Assembly (NCBI RefSeq): GCF_020873895.1
Contig: NZ_JAHWGT010000017.1
Location: 62,001 to 126,000, forward strand
Source: Streptomyces sp. DH12
GTDB lineage: Bacteria > Actinomycetota > Actinomycetes > Streptomycetales > Streptomycetaceae
Length of the DNA stretch: 64,000 nt
Reading direction: 5' to 3'
In this document: in pieces, positions 16,563 through 25,724 of the stretch
How positions within the stretch are numbered: the first letter of the stretch is position 1
How the letters are laid out: the number at the start of each line of letters is the position of its first letter
Notes under the pieces: generated by a model
What the model was told of the DNA's origin: nothing
What the model saw: only the letters and a program-made list of their open reading frames with translations
Databases searched by the model: none
Position numbers and translations under genes: made by a program

Positions 16563-16996
16563 CACAGCACCAGCCGTTCGGCGAGGTCGCGCAGGCGTAA
16601 TCGGGCGAGGGCGAGGTTGCCCGTGGTGCGGTCGAGCCACAGGTGGAGGAAGAGGCTGCTGTCGAAGTTGGTGGTGACGAACCGGAGCACGTGGTAGCCG
16701 GTGCGGGTGGTGACGATGAGGTCCTCGACGGGCGCGCCCCCGTCGTCTTCGCCGTCCGGACCGGCGCCGGCACCGGGCGACGCGGCGGGGACGGGCGGGG
16801 CGGGCGGCGTGAAGGACTCGTACTCGGCGGCGGCGCGGGCCAGTTCGGCGGCCTCGGCCGCGGACGTCTCGTGGTCGCCGACCGGGGACTCGCCCACCGT
16901 GCCGAGGGCGAGCCCGCTGGTCCAGTCGACGAGAGCCGCCCCGCGCGCCCCGGGCAGGGCCATCGCCTCGACCAGGCACTCGTCGATTCCGGGCAC
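16562..16996 (-). CDS. Roadblock/LC7 protein with a TTA codon
   Basis: A 144-residue roadblock protein (ALVDWTSGLALGTVGES core and TGNLALARLRLRDLAERL end) interrupted by a Pro/Gly/Asp-rich insert at about 75-100. The GTG at 16996 has GGAGGGGAG upstream. Codon 133 is TTA (16598-16600 read on the minus strand), in the conserved last helix, so full-length synthesis should require BldA tRNA. It is first of the four-gene set and its stop overlaps the PATAN-like gene, so failure to read UUA may also lower expression of that gene. Confidence 0.85.
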   Translation of the reverse strand: MPGIDECLVEAMALPGARGAALVDWTSGLALGTVGESPVGDHETSAAEAAELARAAAEYESFTPPAPPVPAASPGAGAGPDGEDDGGAPVEDLIVTTRTGYHVLRFVTTNFDSSLFLHLWLDRTTGNLALARLRLRDLAERLVL

Positions 16997-17189
16997 GCGG
17001 GCTCCCCTCCCATGGCGCAGACGCGAACGGCTCAGTGATGGAGACGTTACGCAACGTTCTGCCCACGGGTGGGACTTCTGGCATTTTCCCGTGGAACGTG
17101 CCACGGCGCGGTAAGCTCCGCCGCCCCGGGTCCCACCCCGCCCCACGCGCCGCGTCCGCCCCCGCGGCCGGGAGCCGGCACCCGCGCCG

Positions 17190-18521
17190 CTACCGGCGTA
17201 CCAGCGCGTCCCGGTGCGCGCCGCCCGACTCGGCGACGATCTCCGCCGGCCCCTGCGGCGTCCGCACGGTGGCGAAGCGGACCGTCCCGTCCGGCTCCAC
17301 CTCGTAGCCGTAGACGCCGGGCCTCGGCAGGGAGTTGTAGGCGTAGTGGTGGGCGAAGTAGTACGCCCCCGTGTCGAGCGCCGCGACGACGTCGCCCGGC
17401 TCCAGCGGCGGCAGCGGCCGCGCCACGGCGAGGAGGTCGCCCGCGAAGCAGGCGGGCCCGGCCACGTCCTGCGCGAGGAGCGGCCCCGCCTTGGGCCGCC
17501 CGGCGGCGTCGTACGCGAGGATGCGCAGCGGCCAGGAGGCCGGGTCGTAAACCGTGCGCGTGGCGACCTGCACGCCGGCGTGCGCGACGGCGACGGGGCG
17601 CCCGCCGGAGGTCTTGGTGTACTCGACGCGGGCGAGCACCGTGCCGTGCCGGGCGAGCAGCGACCGGCCGAACTCGGTGACCAGGGCGTACCGCCCGTCG
17701 AAGAGCCCCGGCACCTCGTCGGCGAGGAGCCGCGCGTACCGGGCGTGGGTGGGGGTCTCCTCGTCGGAGGTGAAGTTGACCGGCAGGCCGCCGCCGATGT
17801 CGACGGTGTCCACCTGGTGCCGCCCGGCCGCCGCGTTGATCTCCTCGGCCAGCTCGTAGGCGGCCCGCACCCCGGCGGCCATGAGCGGCAGGGGCACGCC
17901 CTGCGAGCCGGAGTGGGTGTGCAGCCGGGTCAGCCAGGGGCGCTCCAGGAAGGCGCGCACGATCCACTCCCGCGCGCCCTCGTCCCGCAGCGGCACGCCG
18001 AACTTGGAGGTGTCGGTCGCGGTGGACAGGGCGTCGATGGCGCCGCCGCCGACCTGGGCGTTGACGCGCAGCCCGACGGGCGGCGGGGTGCCGCCGGCGC
18101 CGGTGAGGGCGGCGACGAGCGGATCGAGCCGGGCCAGCTCCTGGGGGTTGTCGGCGTTGAGGGCGATCCCCGCGGCGAGGGCCTCGCGCAGCTCGGCCGG
18201 GGTCTTGGCGGGGGAGTCGAGGACGGTGAGCTCCGGCGGTACGCCCGCCGCGCGGGCCAGGGCCAGTTCGCCGGGGCTCGCGACCTCGGCGCCGAGCCCC
18301 TCCTCGTGCAGCAGGCGCAGGACGGGGACGAGCGGGGCGGCCTTGACGGCGAAGGCGTGCAGGACGGGGGCGTCGGTGACGGCGGCGAAGGCGGAGCGGA
18401 GGGCGGCGGCGGAGGCGCGGACGCCGGCGGTGTCGAGGAGGGCGGCGACGGGTGCGGAGTCGGAGAGCAGCGCGTGGGCGACGGCTGCGCGGACGGCCTG
18501 ATCGCGTCGGTCGGAAGCCAT
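17190..18521 (-). CDS. Fold-type III PLP decarboxylase (DAP/ornithine decarboxylase-like)
   Basis: A 443-residue member of the group IV amino-acid decarboxylases: alanine-racemase-like TIM barrel with the PLP lysine in HAFAVKAAP (K60), HTHSGSQG, the glycine-rich DIGGGLPVNF phosphate loop, and a C-terminal beta domain with the GDVVAALDTGAYYFAHHYAYNS region. The usual CESGD of diaminopimelate decarboxylases is replaced by AGPACFAGDLLA. It is therefore probably not the housekeeping LysA; the substrate amino acid is uncertain. Divergent from hutU across a 159-base regulatory region. Confidence 0.88.
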   Translation of the reverse strand: MASDRRDQAVRAAVAHALLSDSAPVAALLDTAGVRASAAALRSAFAAVTDAPVLHAFAVKAAPLVPVLRLLHEEGLGAEVASPGELALARAAGVPPELTVLDSPAKTPAELREALAAGIALNADNPQELARLDPLVAALTGAGGTPPPVGLRVNAQVGGGAIDALSTATDTSKFGVPLRDEGAREWIVRAFLERPWLTRLHTHSGSQGVPLPLMAAGVRAAYELAEEINAAAGRHQVDTVDIGGGLPVNFTSDEETPTHARYARLLADEVPGLFDGRYALVTEFGRSLLARHGTVLARVEYTKTSGGRPVAVAHAGVQVATRTVYDPASWPLRILAYDAAGRPKAGPLLAQDVAGPACFAGDLLAVARPLPPLEPGDVVAALDTGAYYFAHHYAYNSLPRPGVYGYEVEPDGTVRFATVRTPQGPAEIVAESGGAHRDALVRR

Positions 18522-18560
18522 GGCACCCAGCCAAACACCCGTTCTGCCGCCGCGCAGCTG

Positions 18561-18595
18561 TTGACTACATCTATTCAGTCCAGCAGGATGTGAAT
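18561..18595 (+). promoter_or_regulatory. hutU promoter with RpiR-like half-site
   Basis: TTGACT (18561-18566), a 17-base spacer and CAGGAT (18584-18589) form a good vegetative promoter. The spacer contains TCTATTCAGTC (18571-18581 region), identical to the left side of the palindrome at 13135. A TGAAT at 18591-18595 gives an imperfect inverted partner. Confidence 0.65.
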
Positions 18596-18680
18596 ATCCC
18601 GCTCAACACGGCGAGCGTCGTCCCAGTGGTCCTGGGGGGTCTCTCGCCGACCAGGCCGAGCAACCGAGGAGGCACCCCCC

Positions 18681-20345
18681 ATGTCAGGACCCCGCCCCGT
18701 ACGGGCCCCGCGCGGTACGGAAACGAGCGCCCTGGGATGGCAGCAGGAGGCCGCCCTGCGGATGCTGCAGAACAACCTCGACCCCGAGGTTGCCGAGCAC
18801 CCCGACAAGCTCGTCGTCTACGGCGGCACCGGCAAGGCCGCCCGCGACTGGCGCTCCTTCGACGCGATGGTCCGCACGCTGCGCACGCTCAAGCAGGACG
18901 AGACGATGCTCGTGCAGTCCGGCCGCCCCGTCGGCGTCATGCAGACCCACGAGTGGGCGCCCCGCGTCCTCATCGCCAACTCCAACCTGGTCGGCGACTG
19001 GGCGAACTGGGAGGAGTTCCGCCGCCTGGAGCAGCTCGGCCTCACCATGTACGGCCAGATGACGGCCGGCTCCTGGATCTACATCGGCACGCAGGGCATC
19101 CTCCAGGGCACCTACGAGACGTTCGCCGCCGTCGCCGCCAAGAAGTTCGGCGGCACCCTCGCCGGGACGATCACCCTCACCGCCGGCCTCGGCGGCATGG
19201 GCGGCGCCCAGCCCCTCGCCGTGACCATGAACGACGGCGTCGCGATCTGCGTCGACTGCGACCCGCGCGCCATCGAGCGCCGCATCGAGCACCGGTACCT
19301 GGACGTGAGGGCCGACTCCCCGGAGCACGCCCTCCGGTTGGCCACCGAGGCCCGCGACGCGCGCCGCCCGCTGTCCATCGGGCTCCTCGGCAACGCCGCC
19401 GAGCTGCTGCCGCGCATGCTGGCCGAGGGCGCGCCGATCGACATCGTCACCGACCAGACCTCCGCCCACGACCCGCTGTCCTACCTGCCGGTCGGCGTCG
19501 ACTTCGACGACATGGCGTCCCTCGCGGCCAAGGACCCGGCCGGCTTCACCACCCGCGCCCGCGAGTCGATGGCCCGCCACGTCGAGGCGATGGTCGGCTT
19601 CATGGACGCCGGAGCCGAGGTCTTCGACTACGGCAACTCCATCCGCGGTGAGGCGCGGCTGGCCGGCTACGAGCGGGCGTTCGCCTTCCCCGGCTTCGTC
19701 CCCGCCTACATCCGCCCCCTCTTCTGCGAGGGCAAGGGCCCCTTCCGCTGGGCCGCGCTGTCCGGTGAGGCGTCGGACATCCACAAGACCGACAAGGCGA
19801 TCCTCGACCTCTTCCCGGAGAACGAGTCCCTGCAGCGCTGGATCAGGATGGCGGGCGAGCGCGTCCACTTCCAGGGCCTGCCCGCCCGCATCTGCTGGCT
19901 CGGCTACGGCGAGCGGGACAAGGCCGGCGAGCGCTTCAACGACATGGTGGCCTCCGGCGAGCTCGCCGCCCCGCTCGCCATCGGCCGCGACCACCTGGAC
20001 TGCGGCTCCGTCGCCTCCCCGTACCGCGAGACCGAGGCCATGCTCGACGGCTCCGACGCCATCGCCGACTGGCCGCTGCTCAACGCCATGGTCAACGTCG
20101 CCTCCGGCGCCTCCTGGGTCTCCCTCCACCACGGCGGCGGCGTCGGCATGGGCCGCTCGATCCACGCCGGCCAGGTCACCGTCGCCGACGGCACCCCGCT
20201 GGCGGGCGAGAAGATCCGCCGGGTCCTCACCAACGACCCGGGCATGGGCGTGATCCGCCACGTCGACGCCGGCTACGACACCGCCGAGTCCGTCGCCGAC
20301 GCGAAGGGCGTCCGCGTCCCGATGCGTGAGGACGGCTCCGCGTGA
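18681..20345 (+). CDS. hutU: Urocanate hydratase
   Basis: A 554-residue urocanase, converting urocanate to imidazolonepropionate with tightly bound NAD. The [14 protein letters not shown] block near residue 45, [13 protein letters not shown], and the C-terminal [20 protein letters not shown] segment are family landmarks, and the conserved Cys is in [12 protein letters not shown]. First gene of the histidine-degradation operon; the next start overlaps its stop (GTGA). hutH (histidase) is absent from the window. Cytoplasmic. A promoter with a candidate regulator half-site lies 90-120 bases upstream. Confidence 0.97.
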   Translation: MSGPRPVRAPRGTETSALGWQQEAALRMLQNNLDPEVAEHPDKLVVYGGTGKAARDWRSFDAMVRTLRTLKQDETMLVQSGRPVGVMQTHEWAPRVLIANSNLVGDWANWEEFRRLEQLGLTMYGQMTAGSWIYIGTQGILQGTYETFAAVAAKKFGGTLAGTITLTAGLGGMGGAQPLAVTMNDGVAICVDCDPRAIERRIEHRYLDVRADSPEHALRLATEARDARRPLSIGLLGNAAELLPRMLAEGAPIDIVTDQTSAHDPLSYLPVGVDFDDMASLAAKDPAGFTTRARESMARHVEAMVGFMDAGAEVFDYGNSIRGEARLAGYERAFAFPGFVPAYIRPLFCEGKGPFRWAALSGEASDIHKTDKAILDLFPENESLQRWIRMAGERVHFQGLPARICWLGYGERDKAGERFNDMVASGELAAPLAIGRDHLDCGSVASPYRETEAMLDGSDAIADWPLLNAMVNVASGASWVSLHHGGGVGMGRSIHAGQVTVADGTPLAGEKIRRVLTNDPGMGVIRHVDAGYDTAESVADAKGVRVPMREDGSA

Positions 20346-21553
20346 GCGACACCTTCCACGCCATGTGGCGGTCGCTCGCGCCCATCGGCCGCAGCGCCGC
20401 CACCGGCGGCTACCGCCGCTTCGCCTGGACCGGGGCCGACGCGGACTGCCGGCTCTGGTTCCGCATGCAGGCCGAGGCGCGCCGCCTGGAGTACGAGGTC
20501 GACCGCAACGGCAACCAGTGGGCGTGGCTCGGCGACCCGGCGGCCGGCGACGCCGTCGTCACCGGCTCGCACCTGGACTCCGTGCCCGACGGCGGCGCCT
20601 TCGACGGGCCCCTCGGCGTCGTCTCCGCCTTCGCCGCCCTCGACGAACTGCGCTCCCGCGAGGTCCGCTTCCGGCGCCCCTTCGCGATCGTCAACTTCGG
20701 CGACGAGGAGGGCGCCCGCTTCGGCCTCGCCTGCGTCGGCTCCCGGCTCGCGGCCGGGCAGCTGACGAAGGAGGCCGCGTACGAGCTGCGCGACGCCGAC
20801 GGCGTCACGCTGCCCCGCGCCATGGAGGCCGCCGGGTACGACCCGGACGCCATCGGGCCCGACCCGCAGCGGCTCGCCCGCATCGGCGCCTTCGTCGAAC
20901 TCCACGTCGAGCAGGGCCGGGCGCTGGACCTGTCGGGCGACCCCGTCGGCATCGCCTCCGCGATCTGGCCGCACGGCCGCTGGCGGTACGACTTCCGGGG
21001 CGAGGCCAACCACGCCGGCACCACCCGGCTCGCCGACCGGCGCGACCCGATGCTGTCGTACGCCGAGACCGTCCTCGCCGCCCGCCGCGAGGCGGAACTC
21101 GCCGGGGCCGTCGCGACCTTCGGCAAGGTCTCCGTCGAACCGAACGGCGTGAACGCCATCCCCTCCGCCGTACGCGGCTGGCTCGACTCCCGCGCCGCCG
21201 ACCAGGCCACGCTGGACCGGGTCGTCGCCGGGGTCGAGGCGGCCGCCCGGGAGGCCGCCGACCGCCAGGGCGTCGACCTCGCCGTGGTCCGCGAGTCCTT
21301 CACGCCCGTCGTCGAGTTCGCCCACGCCCTCCGTGACGAGCTGGGCAAGCTCCTCGGCGGCGGCGCCCCCGTCCTCGGCACGGGCGCCGGACACGACGCG
21401 GGCATCCTGTCGGCCGCCGTCCCGACGGCCATGCTCTTCGTCCGCAACCCCACGGGCGTCTCCCACTCCCCGGCCGAGCACGCCGGCGAGGACGACTGCG
21501 TCGCCGGCGTCCTCGCCCTCGCCGACGTACTGGAGGGACTCGCGTGCGCCTGA
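20342..21553 (+). CDS. M20-family amidohydrolase (allantoate amidohydrolase-like) in hut operon
   Basis: A 403-residue Zn-dependent M20 amidase of the allantoate amidohydrolase/N-carbamoyl-amino-acid hydrolase group. Metal ligands are visible in [29 protein letters not shown] and VSHSPAEH; the dimerisation segment with [11 protein letters not shown] is intact. It overlaps hutU (GTGA) and hutF (10 bases), so it is embedded in the pathway. HutF makes N-formylglutamate, and no hutG is present; deformylation by this enzyme is the simplest role. True allantoate activity would not fit the operon. Confidence 0.88.
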   Translation: MSDTFHAMWRSLAPIGRSAATGGYRRFAWTGADADCRLWFRMQAEARRLEYEVDRNGNQWAWLGDPAAGDAVVTGSHLDSVPDGGAFDGPLGVVSAFAALDELRSREVRFRRPFAIVNFGDEEGARFGLACVGSRLAAGQLTKEAAYELRDADGVTLPRAMEAAGYDPDAIGPDPQRLARIGAFVELHVEQGRALDLSGDPVGIASAIWPHGRWRYDFRGEANHAGTTRLADRRDPMLSYAETVLAARREAELAGAVATFGKVSVEPNGVNAIPSAVRGWLDSRAADQATLDRVVAGVEAAAREAADRQGVDLAVVRESFTPVVEFAHALRDELGKLLGGGAPVLGTGAGHDAGILSAAVPTAMLFVRNPTGVSHSPAEHAGEDDCVAGVLALADVLEGLACA

Positions 21554-22917
21554 CCTACTGGTGCGAACACGCCTGGCTCGGCACCGTCCCCCAGGCCCTC
21601 GGCTCCGCTCCGGCAGGGGGGACCCCCATCGAACCGGGCGTCGCCCTCGACGTGGCGGACGGGCGCCTCGCCGCCGTGCGCACCGGCGTCGACACCCCGC
21701 CGCCGGGCGCCGAGATCCTGCGCGGCCTGACCCTGCCCGGCCTCGCCAACGCCCACAGCCACGCCTTCCACCGGGCCCTGCGCGGCACGGTCCAGGTCGG
21801 CTCCGGCACCTTCTGGACCTGGCGCGAGACCATGTACCAGGTCGCCTCCCGCCTGACGCCCGACAGCTACCACGCCCTCGCCCGCGCCGTGTACGCGGAG
21901 ATGGCGCTGGCCGGCATCACGGCCGTCGGCGAGTTCCACTACCTGCACCACGCGCCCGGCGGCGTGCCGTACGCCGACCCCAACGCCATGGGCGAGGCGC
22001 TCATCGCGGCGGCCGGCGAGGCCGGCATCCGCATCACGCTCCTCGACACGGCGTACCTCTCCTCCGGCTTCGGCGCCGCCCCCGACCGGCACCAGCTGCG
22101 GTTCTCCGACGGCACCGCCGAGGCGTGGGCCGAGCGCGCGGCCGCGCTGAAGGAGCGCGACGGGGTGCGGATCGGCGCGGCCGTCCACTCCGTGCGCGCC
22201 GTCCCCGCGGACCAGCTGGCCACCGTCGCCCGGTGGGCCGCCGACCGCGACGCGCCGCTGCACGTCCACCTCTCCGAGCAGACCGCGGAGAACGACGCCT
22301 GCCTCGCCGCCCACGGCCGCACCCCCACCCGGCTCCTCGCCGACCACGGCGTGCTCGGCCCGCGCACCACGGGCGTCCACAACACCCACCTCACCGACGA
22401 GGACATCGCCCTGCTCGGCGGCTCCGGCACCGGCACCTGCATGTGCCCCACGACCGAGCGGGACCTCGCCGACGGCATCGGCCCGGCCCTCGCCCTCCAG
22501 CGGGCCGGCTCGCCCCTGTCGCTGGGCAGCGACAGCCACGCCGTCATCGACCTGCTGGAGGAGGCGCGGGCGATGGAACTCGACGAACGCCTCCGCTCCC
22601 GCACCCGCGGCCACTGGACCGCCGCCGCGCTGCTGCGCGCCGCCACCGCCGACGGGCACGCCGCGCTCGGCCGGCCCGACGCGGGCCGCCTGGAGGCCGG
22701 GGCGCCCGCCGACTTCACGACGATCGCCCTCGACACCGTCAGGACAGCGGGGCCGGTACCGCGTCTGGCAGCCGAGACGGTGGTATTCGCCGCGTCGGCA
22801 GCGGACGTGCGCCACACGGTCGTGGGCGGCCGCCACGTCGTACGGGACGGGGCCCACGCCCTCGTACCGGACGTCGCACGGGCCCTGCGGGACTCGATCG
22901 CGGCACTGCACGCCTGA
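21544..22917 (+). CDS. hutF: Formimidoylglutamate deiminase
   Basis: A 457-residue amidohydrolase-superfamily enzyme converting N-formimidoyl-L-glutamate to N-formyl-L-glutamate and ammonia. The metal-binding [14 protein letters not shown], the FHYLHH strand, HVHLSEQ, HNTHL and [13 protein letters not shown] motifs are in the expected order. The GTG at 21544 overlaps the preceding gene by 10 bases. Its presence shows that this organism uses the five-step variant ending in N-formylglutamate and not direct formiminoglutamase. Confidence 0.94.
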   Translation: MRLTYWCEHAWLGTVPQALGSAPAGGTPIEPGVALDVADGRLAAVRTGVDTPPPGAEILRGLTLPGLANAHSHAFHRALRGTVQVGSGTFWTWRETMYQVASRLTPDSYHALARAVYAEMALAGITAVGEFHYLHHAPGGVPYADPNAMGEALIAAAGEAGIRITLLDTAYLSSGFGAAPDRHQLRFSDGTAEAWAERAAALKERDGVRIGAAVHSVRAVPADQLATVARWAADRDAPLHVHLSEQTAENDACLAAHGRTPTRLLADHGVLGPRTTGVHNTHLTDEDIALLGGSGTGTCMCPTTERDLADGIGPALALQRAGSPLSLGSDSHAVIDLLEEARAMELDERLRSRTRGHWTAAALLRAATADGHAALGRPDAGRLEAGAPADFTTIALDTVRTAGPVPRLAAETVVFAASAADVRHTVVGGRHVVRDGAHALVPDVARALRDSIAALHA

Positions 22918-22943
22918 CCCCGCCGAAGGAGGAGCCCCCCGCC

Positions 22944-24254
22944 ATGCCCCCCACCACGCCCCGCGTCGCGAACAGCGGCAGCGAGCCCGCGAACAGCGCC
23001 CCGGCGACGACCGGCCCGCACACGGCGAACAGCGCCGTCGCGGCGGCGGCCACCGCCACCACCGTCATCACCCACATCGCCGCCCTGGTCACCAACGACC
23101 CCTCCCTCGGTGACGGATCCCCCCTCGGACTGATCGAGGACGCGGCGGTCGCCATCGAGGGCGACCGCGTCGTCTGGATCGGTGCGTCCAGCAAAGCACC
23201 CGCCACCGACAACCGGGTCGACGCGGGCGGCCGGGCCGTGATCCCCGGCTTCGTCGACTCCCACTCCCACCTGGTCTTCGCGGGCGACCGCACCGCCGAG
23301 TTCCACGCCCGCATGTCCGGCCGCCGGTACGAGGCGGGCGGCATCCGCACGACCGTCGCGGCCACCCGCGCCGCCTCGGACGCGGAGCTGGAGGCCACCC
23401 TCACCCGCCACCTGGACGAGGCGCTCCGCCAGGGCACCACCACCTTCGAAACGAAGTCCGGCTACGGCTTGACGGTCGAGGACGAGGAGCGGGCGCTGCG
23501 CCTCGCCGCCCGCCACACCGACGAGGTCACCTACCTCGGCGCGCACGTGGTCCCCCCGGACTTCGCCGACGACCCCGCCGGCTACGTCGACCTCGTCACC
23601 GGCCCGATGCTCGACGCGTGCGCCCCGCACGCCCGCTGGATCGACGTGTTCTGCGAGAAGGGCGCCTTCGACGGCGACCAGGCGCGCGCGATCCTCACCG
23701 CCGGCAAGGCCCGCGGTCTGCACCCGCGGATCCACGCCAACCAGCTGTCGTACGGGCCGGGCGTGCAGCTCGCCGTCGAACTGGACGCGGCGAGCGCCGA
23801 CCACTGCACGCACCTCACGCCGCAGGACGTCGACGCCCTCGCGAGCGGCGGCACCGTCGCCACGCTGCTGCCGGGCGCGGAGTTCTCCACCCGCGCCGAG
23901 TGGCCGGACGCCCGCCGCCTGCTGGACGCGGGCGCGACCGTGGCCCTGTCCACGGACTGCAACCCCGGCTCGTCGTACACCTCGTCGATGCCGTTCTGCG
24001 TCGCCCTGGCGGTACGGGACATGGGGATGACGCCCGACGAGGCCGTGTGGGCCGCCACGGCGGGCGGCGCGGCGGCCCTGCGCCGCACCGACGTCGGCCG
24101 TCTCGCCGTCGGGTCCCGCGCGGACCTGGCCCTCCTGGACGCCCCGTCACACGTGCACCTGGCGTACCGGCCGGGCGTCCCGCTGGTCGCGGCGGTCTGG
24201 CGGACGGGCCGGCGCGTGACGGGCCGTACGGATCCGATGCCGTGGGACCGATGA
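22944..24254 (+). CDS. hutI: Imidazolonepropionase
   Basis: A 436-residue amidohydrolase opening the ring of imidazolonepropionate to N-formimidoylglutamate. Metal and substrate motifs [40 protein letters not shown] and [14 protein letters not shown] are all present. The first about 40 residues ([16 protein letters not shown]-like, Ala/Thr/Asn-rich) are a low-complexity extension compared with usual 400-residue relatives, so the start could lie downstream, but AAGGAGGAG upstream of the ATG at 22944 supports it. Last gene of the hut operon. Confidence 0.94.
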   Translation: MPPTTPRVANSGSEPANSAPATTGPHTANSAVAAAATATTVITHIAALVTNDPSLGDGSPLGLIEDAAVAIEGDRVVWIGASSKAPATDNRVDAGGRAVIPGFVDSHSHLVFAGDRTAEFHARMSGRRYEAGGIRTTVAATRAASDAELEATLTRHLDEALRQGTTTFETKSGYGLTVEDEERALRLAARHTDEVTYLGAHVVPPDFADDPAGYVDLVTGPMLDACAPHARWIDVFCEKGAFDGDQARAILTAGKARGLHPRIHANQLSYGPGVQLAVELDAASADHCTHLTPQDVDALASGGTVATLLPGAEFSTRAEWPDARRLLDAGATVALSTDCNPGSSYTSSMPFCVALAVRDMGMTPDEAVWAATAGGAAALRRTDVGRLAVGSRADLALLDAPSHVHLAYRPGVPLVAAVWRTGRRVTGRTDPMPWDR

Positions 24255-24342
24255 GTCCCGCGGCCGGCGCCGGTCTCCCCTTCCGACGGCGACCGCCGTG
24301 CAGGAGACGGGAAGCGGCAGGAACAGGAAGAGGGACAGGACG

Positions 24343-24549
24343 ATGACGCAGCCGGTGAAGGGCCCCGCGAGCTACTTCCCCGCCATCGAGAGGAAGTACG
24401 GGCGGCCGGTGGCGGAGTGGCAGGAGCTCGTCCGCGCCTCGCCGCTCACCCGCCACATGGAGCTCGTCGCCTGGCTCAAGGCGGAGCACGGCCTGGGACA
24501 CGGCCACGCCAACGCCCTGGTGGCCCACACCCTCGCCGACCGCTCCTGA
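24343..24549 (+). CDS. DUF4287 protein
   Basis: A 68-residue soluble protein matching DUF4287: YFPAIERKYGRPVAEWQ in the first half and LVAWLKAEHGLGHGHANALV in the second. The family is small, widespread and uncharacterised. It follows hutI by 88 bases with a weak AGGAC ribosome site, so it may or may not belong to the hut transcript. A divergent second member is at 2523. Confidence 0.88.
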   Translation: MTQPVKGPASYFPAIERKYGRPVAEWQELVRASPLTRHMELVAWLKAEHGLGHGHANALVAHTLADRS

Positions 24550-24614
24550 GGCGTCCCGCCACGGCCCGCCGCCGCGGCCCGCCCGCACCGCCACCGCCCG
24601 TCCGGGCGGCGGGC

Positions 24615-25493
24615 CTACGCCGGGGAGGCTCCGGCGGCGACGGGCGGGGCCGGCGGCCGAATCCCCGCCGGCAGAAGGGCCGTGCGGCCCAGGTGGACCC
24701 GCACGGCGCACGGGACGGTCCCGTCCGGTGCCGCGATCCGGTGCGCCTCGGCGAGGAACGCCGTCCGCAGGGCCCGGACCTCCGACGGCGCCAGCGGCCC
24801 CAGGTCGTACAGGCCCGACACGGTCCCCCACACCTCCTCGACGGACCCGTCGAGCCGCAGCGGCACGCTCTCCCACACCAGCGGCCCGAACCCGGCGCCC
24901 CGCAGCAGCGCCCCCAGCCCCCCGGCGTCGCGCGCCCTCGGGTCGCCGAGCCGGGGGACGCGCCGTTCGGCGGGGAGCGCGTCGACGGCCCGCCGCAGCA
25001 GGCTCAGGAACCGCCCGTACGCGTCCTCGTCGGTGACGGCCCCGCCGCCCACCACGCACGCCAGCGTCCCGCCGGGCGCGAGGACCCGCGCCACCTCGGC
25101 GAGCACCTGCTCGATGTCGCCCATCAGCATCAAGGCCATGTGCGACAGGCACGCGTCGAACGTCCCGGACGCGAAGGGCAGCCGCTGCGCCCGCCCCCGC
25201 ACCAGAGCGGCGTCCGCGGGCACCCCGGTCCGGCGGCGGGCCAGGGCGAGCGCCTCGGGGGAGAGGTCCACCCCGGCGAGGACCGCCACCCCCGAGCGGG
25301 CCAGCAGCTCCAGCAGCGGCCCGTCCCCGCAGCCGAGGTCCAGGGCGGAGCGCGCCCCCGCGGCCTGCTCGCACAGCAGCGCGTAGCTGGACCGGCCGTC
25401 GGGGGCGCGTCCGCGCCCCATCGTCTCCGCCGTCACGGCGGGCCACCGGGCGTGGAAGGCCCGCAGGAAGTCCTCTTGCCGAGCAGTCGTCAT
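24615..25493 (-). CDS. Class I SAM-dependent methyltransferase
   Basis: A 292-residue methyltransferase of the methyltransferase_11/25 type. Motif I is LDLGCGDGPLLELLA, with the acidic post-I residue in GVDLSPEALALA, and the ubiE-like block ARVLAPGGTLACVVGGG marks the C-terminal side of the Rossmann core. The C-terminal third (about 180-292) is a lid-like helical region. The acceptor is unknown. Converges with DUF4287 and ends 66 bases from it. The ATG at 25493 is preferred; GTG at 25505 is possible. Confidence 0.88.
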   Translation of the reverse strand: MTTARQEDFLRAFHARWPAVTAETMGRGRAPDGRSSYALLCEQAAGARSALDLGCGDGPLLELLARSGVAVLAGVDLSPEALALARRRTGVPADAALVRGRAQRLPFASGTFDACLSHMALMLMGDIEQVLAEVARVLAPGGTLACVVGGGAVTDEDAYGRFLSLLRRAVDALPAERRVPRLGDPRARDAGGLGALLRGAGFGPLVWESVPLRLDGSVEEVWGTVSGLYDLGPLAPSEVRALRTAFLAEAHRIAAPDGTVPCAVRVHLGRTALLPAGIRPPAPPVAAGASPA

Positions 25494-25634
25494 CCGCCCA
25501 CCCAACCAGCGTCCGGCGCGCGGGGCGGCGGTTTCGCGCGGGACGCGCGGAGCCCGGCGCGCCGGTGCGCGGCCCGGCGCCCCCGCGCGCCGTCCACCAC
25601 CCGCGTGCCGGGCCCGCGCCGTCCGCCCCGCATG

Positions 25635-25688
25635 CCGGCAGGCCGCGAGGGCCCGCCCTGGGAGGGGTGGGTCCTCGCGGCCTGCCGG
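25635..25688 (-). terminator. Terminator of the sigma-factor gene
   Basis: A 16-bp perfect stem (25635-25650 with 25673-25688, arm CCGGCAGGCCGCGAGG) continues inward by eight more pairs, including two G-U pairs, around a 6-base loop. It is 37 bases past the sigma-factor stop. Confidence 0.82.
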
Positions 25689-25724
25689 TGCGGTGTGGGT
25701 GCGCGGCGGGGGCCGCGCCGCCGG

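Noticed and set aside
20410-22911. Very long minus-strand reading frame (over 800 codons) opposite the hut genes
   Set aside because: It is antisense to hutF and the M20 gene, both with complete family motifs. Its translation is Arg/Gly/Ala/Val-rich without any recognisable domain, the normal shadow of codon bias at high GC.
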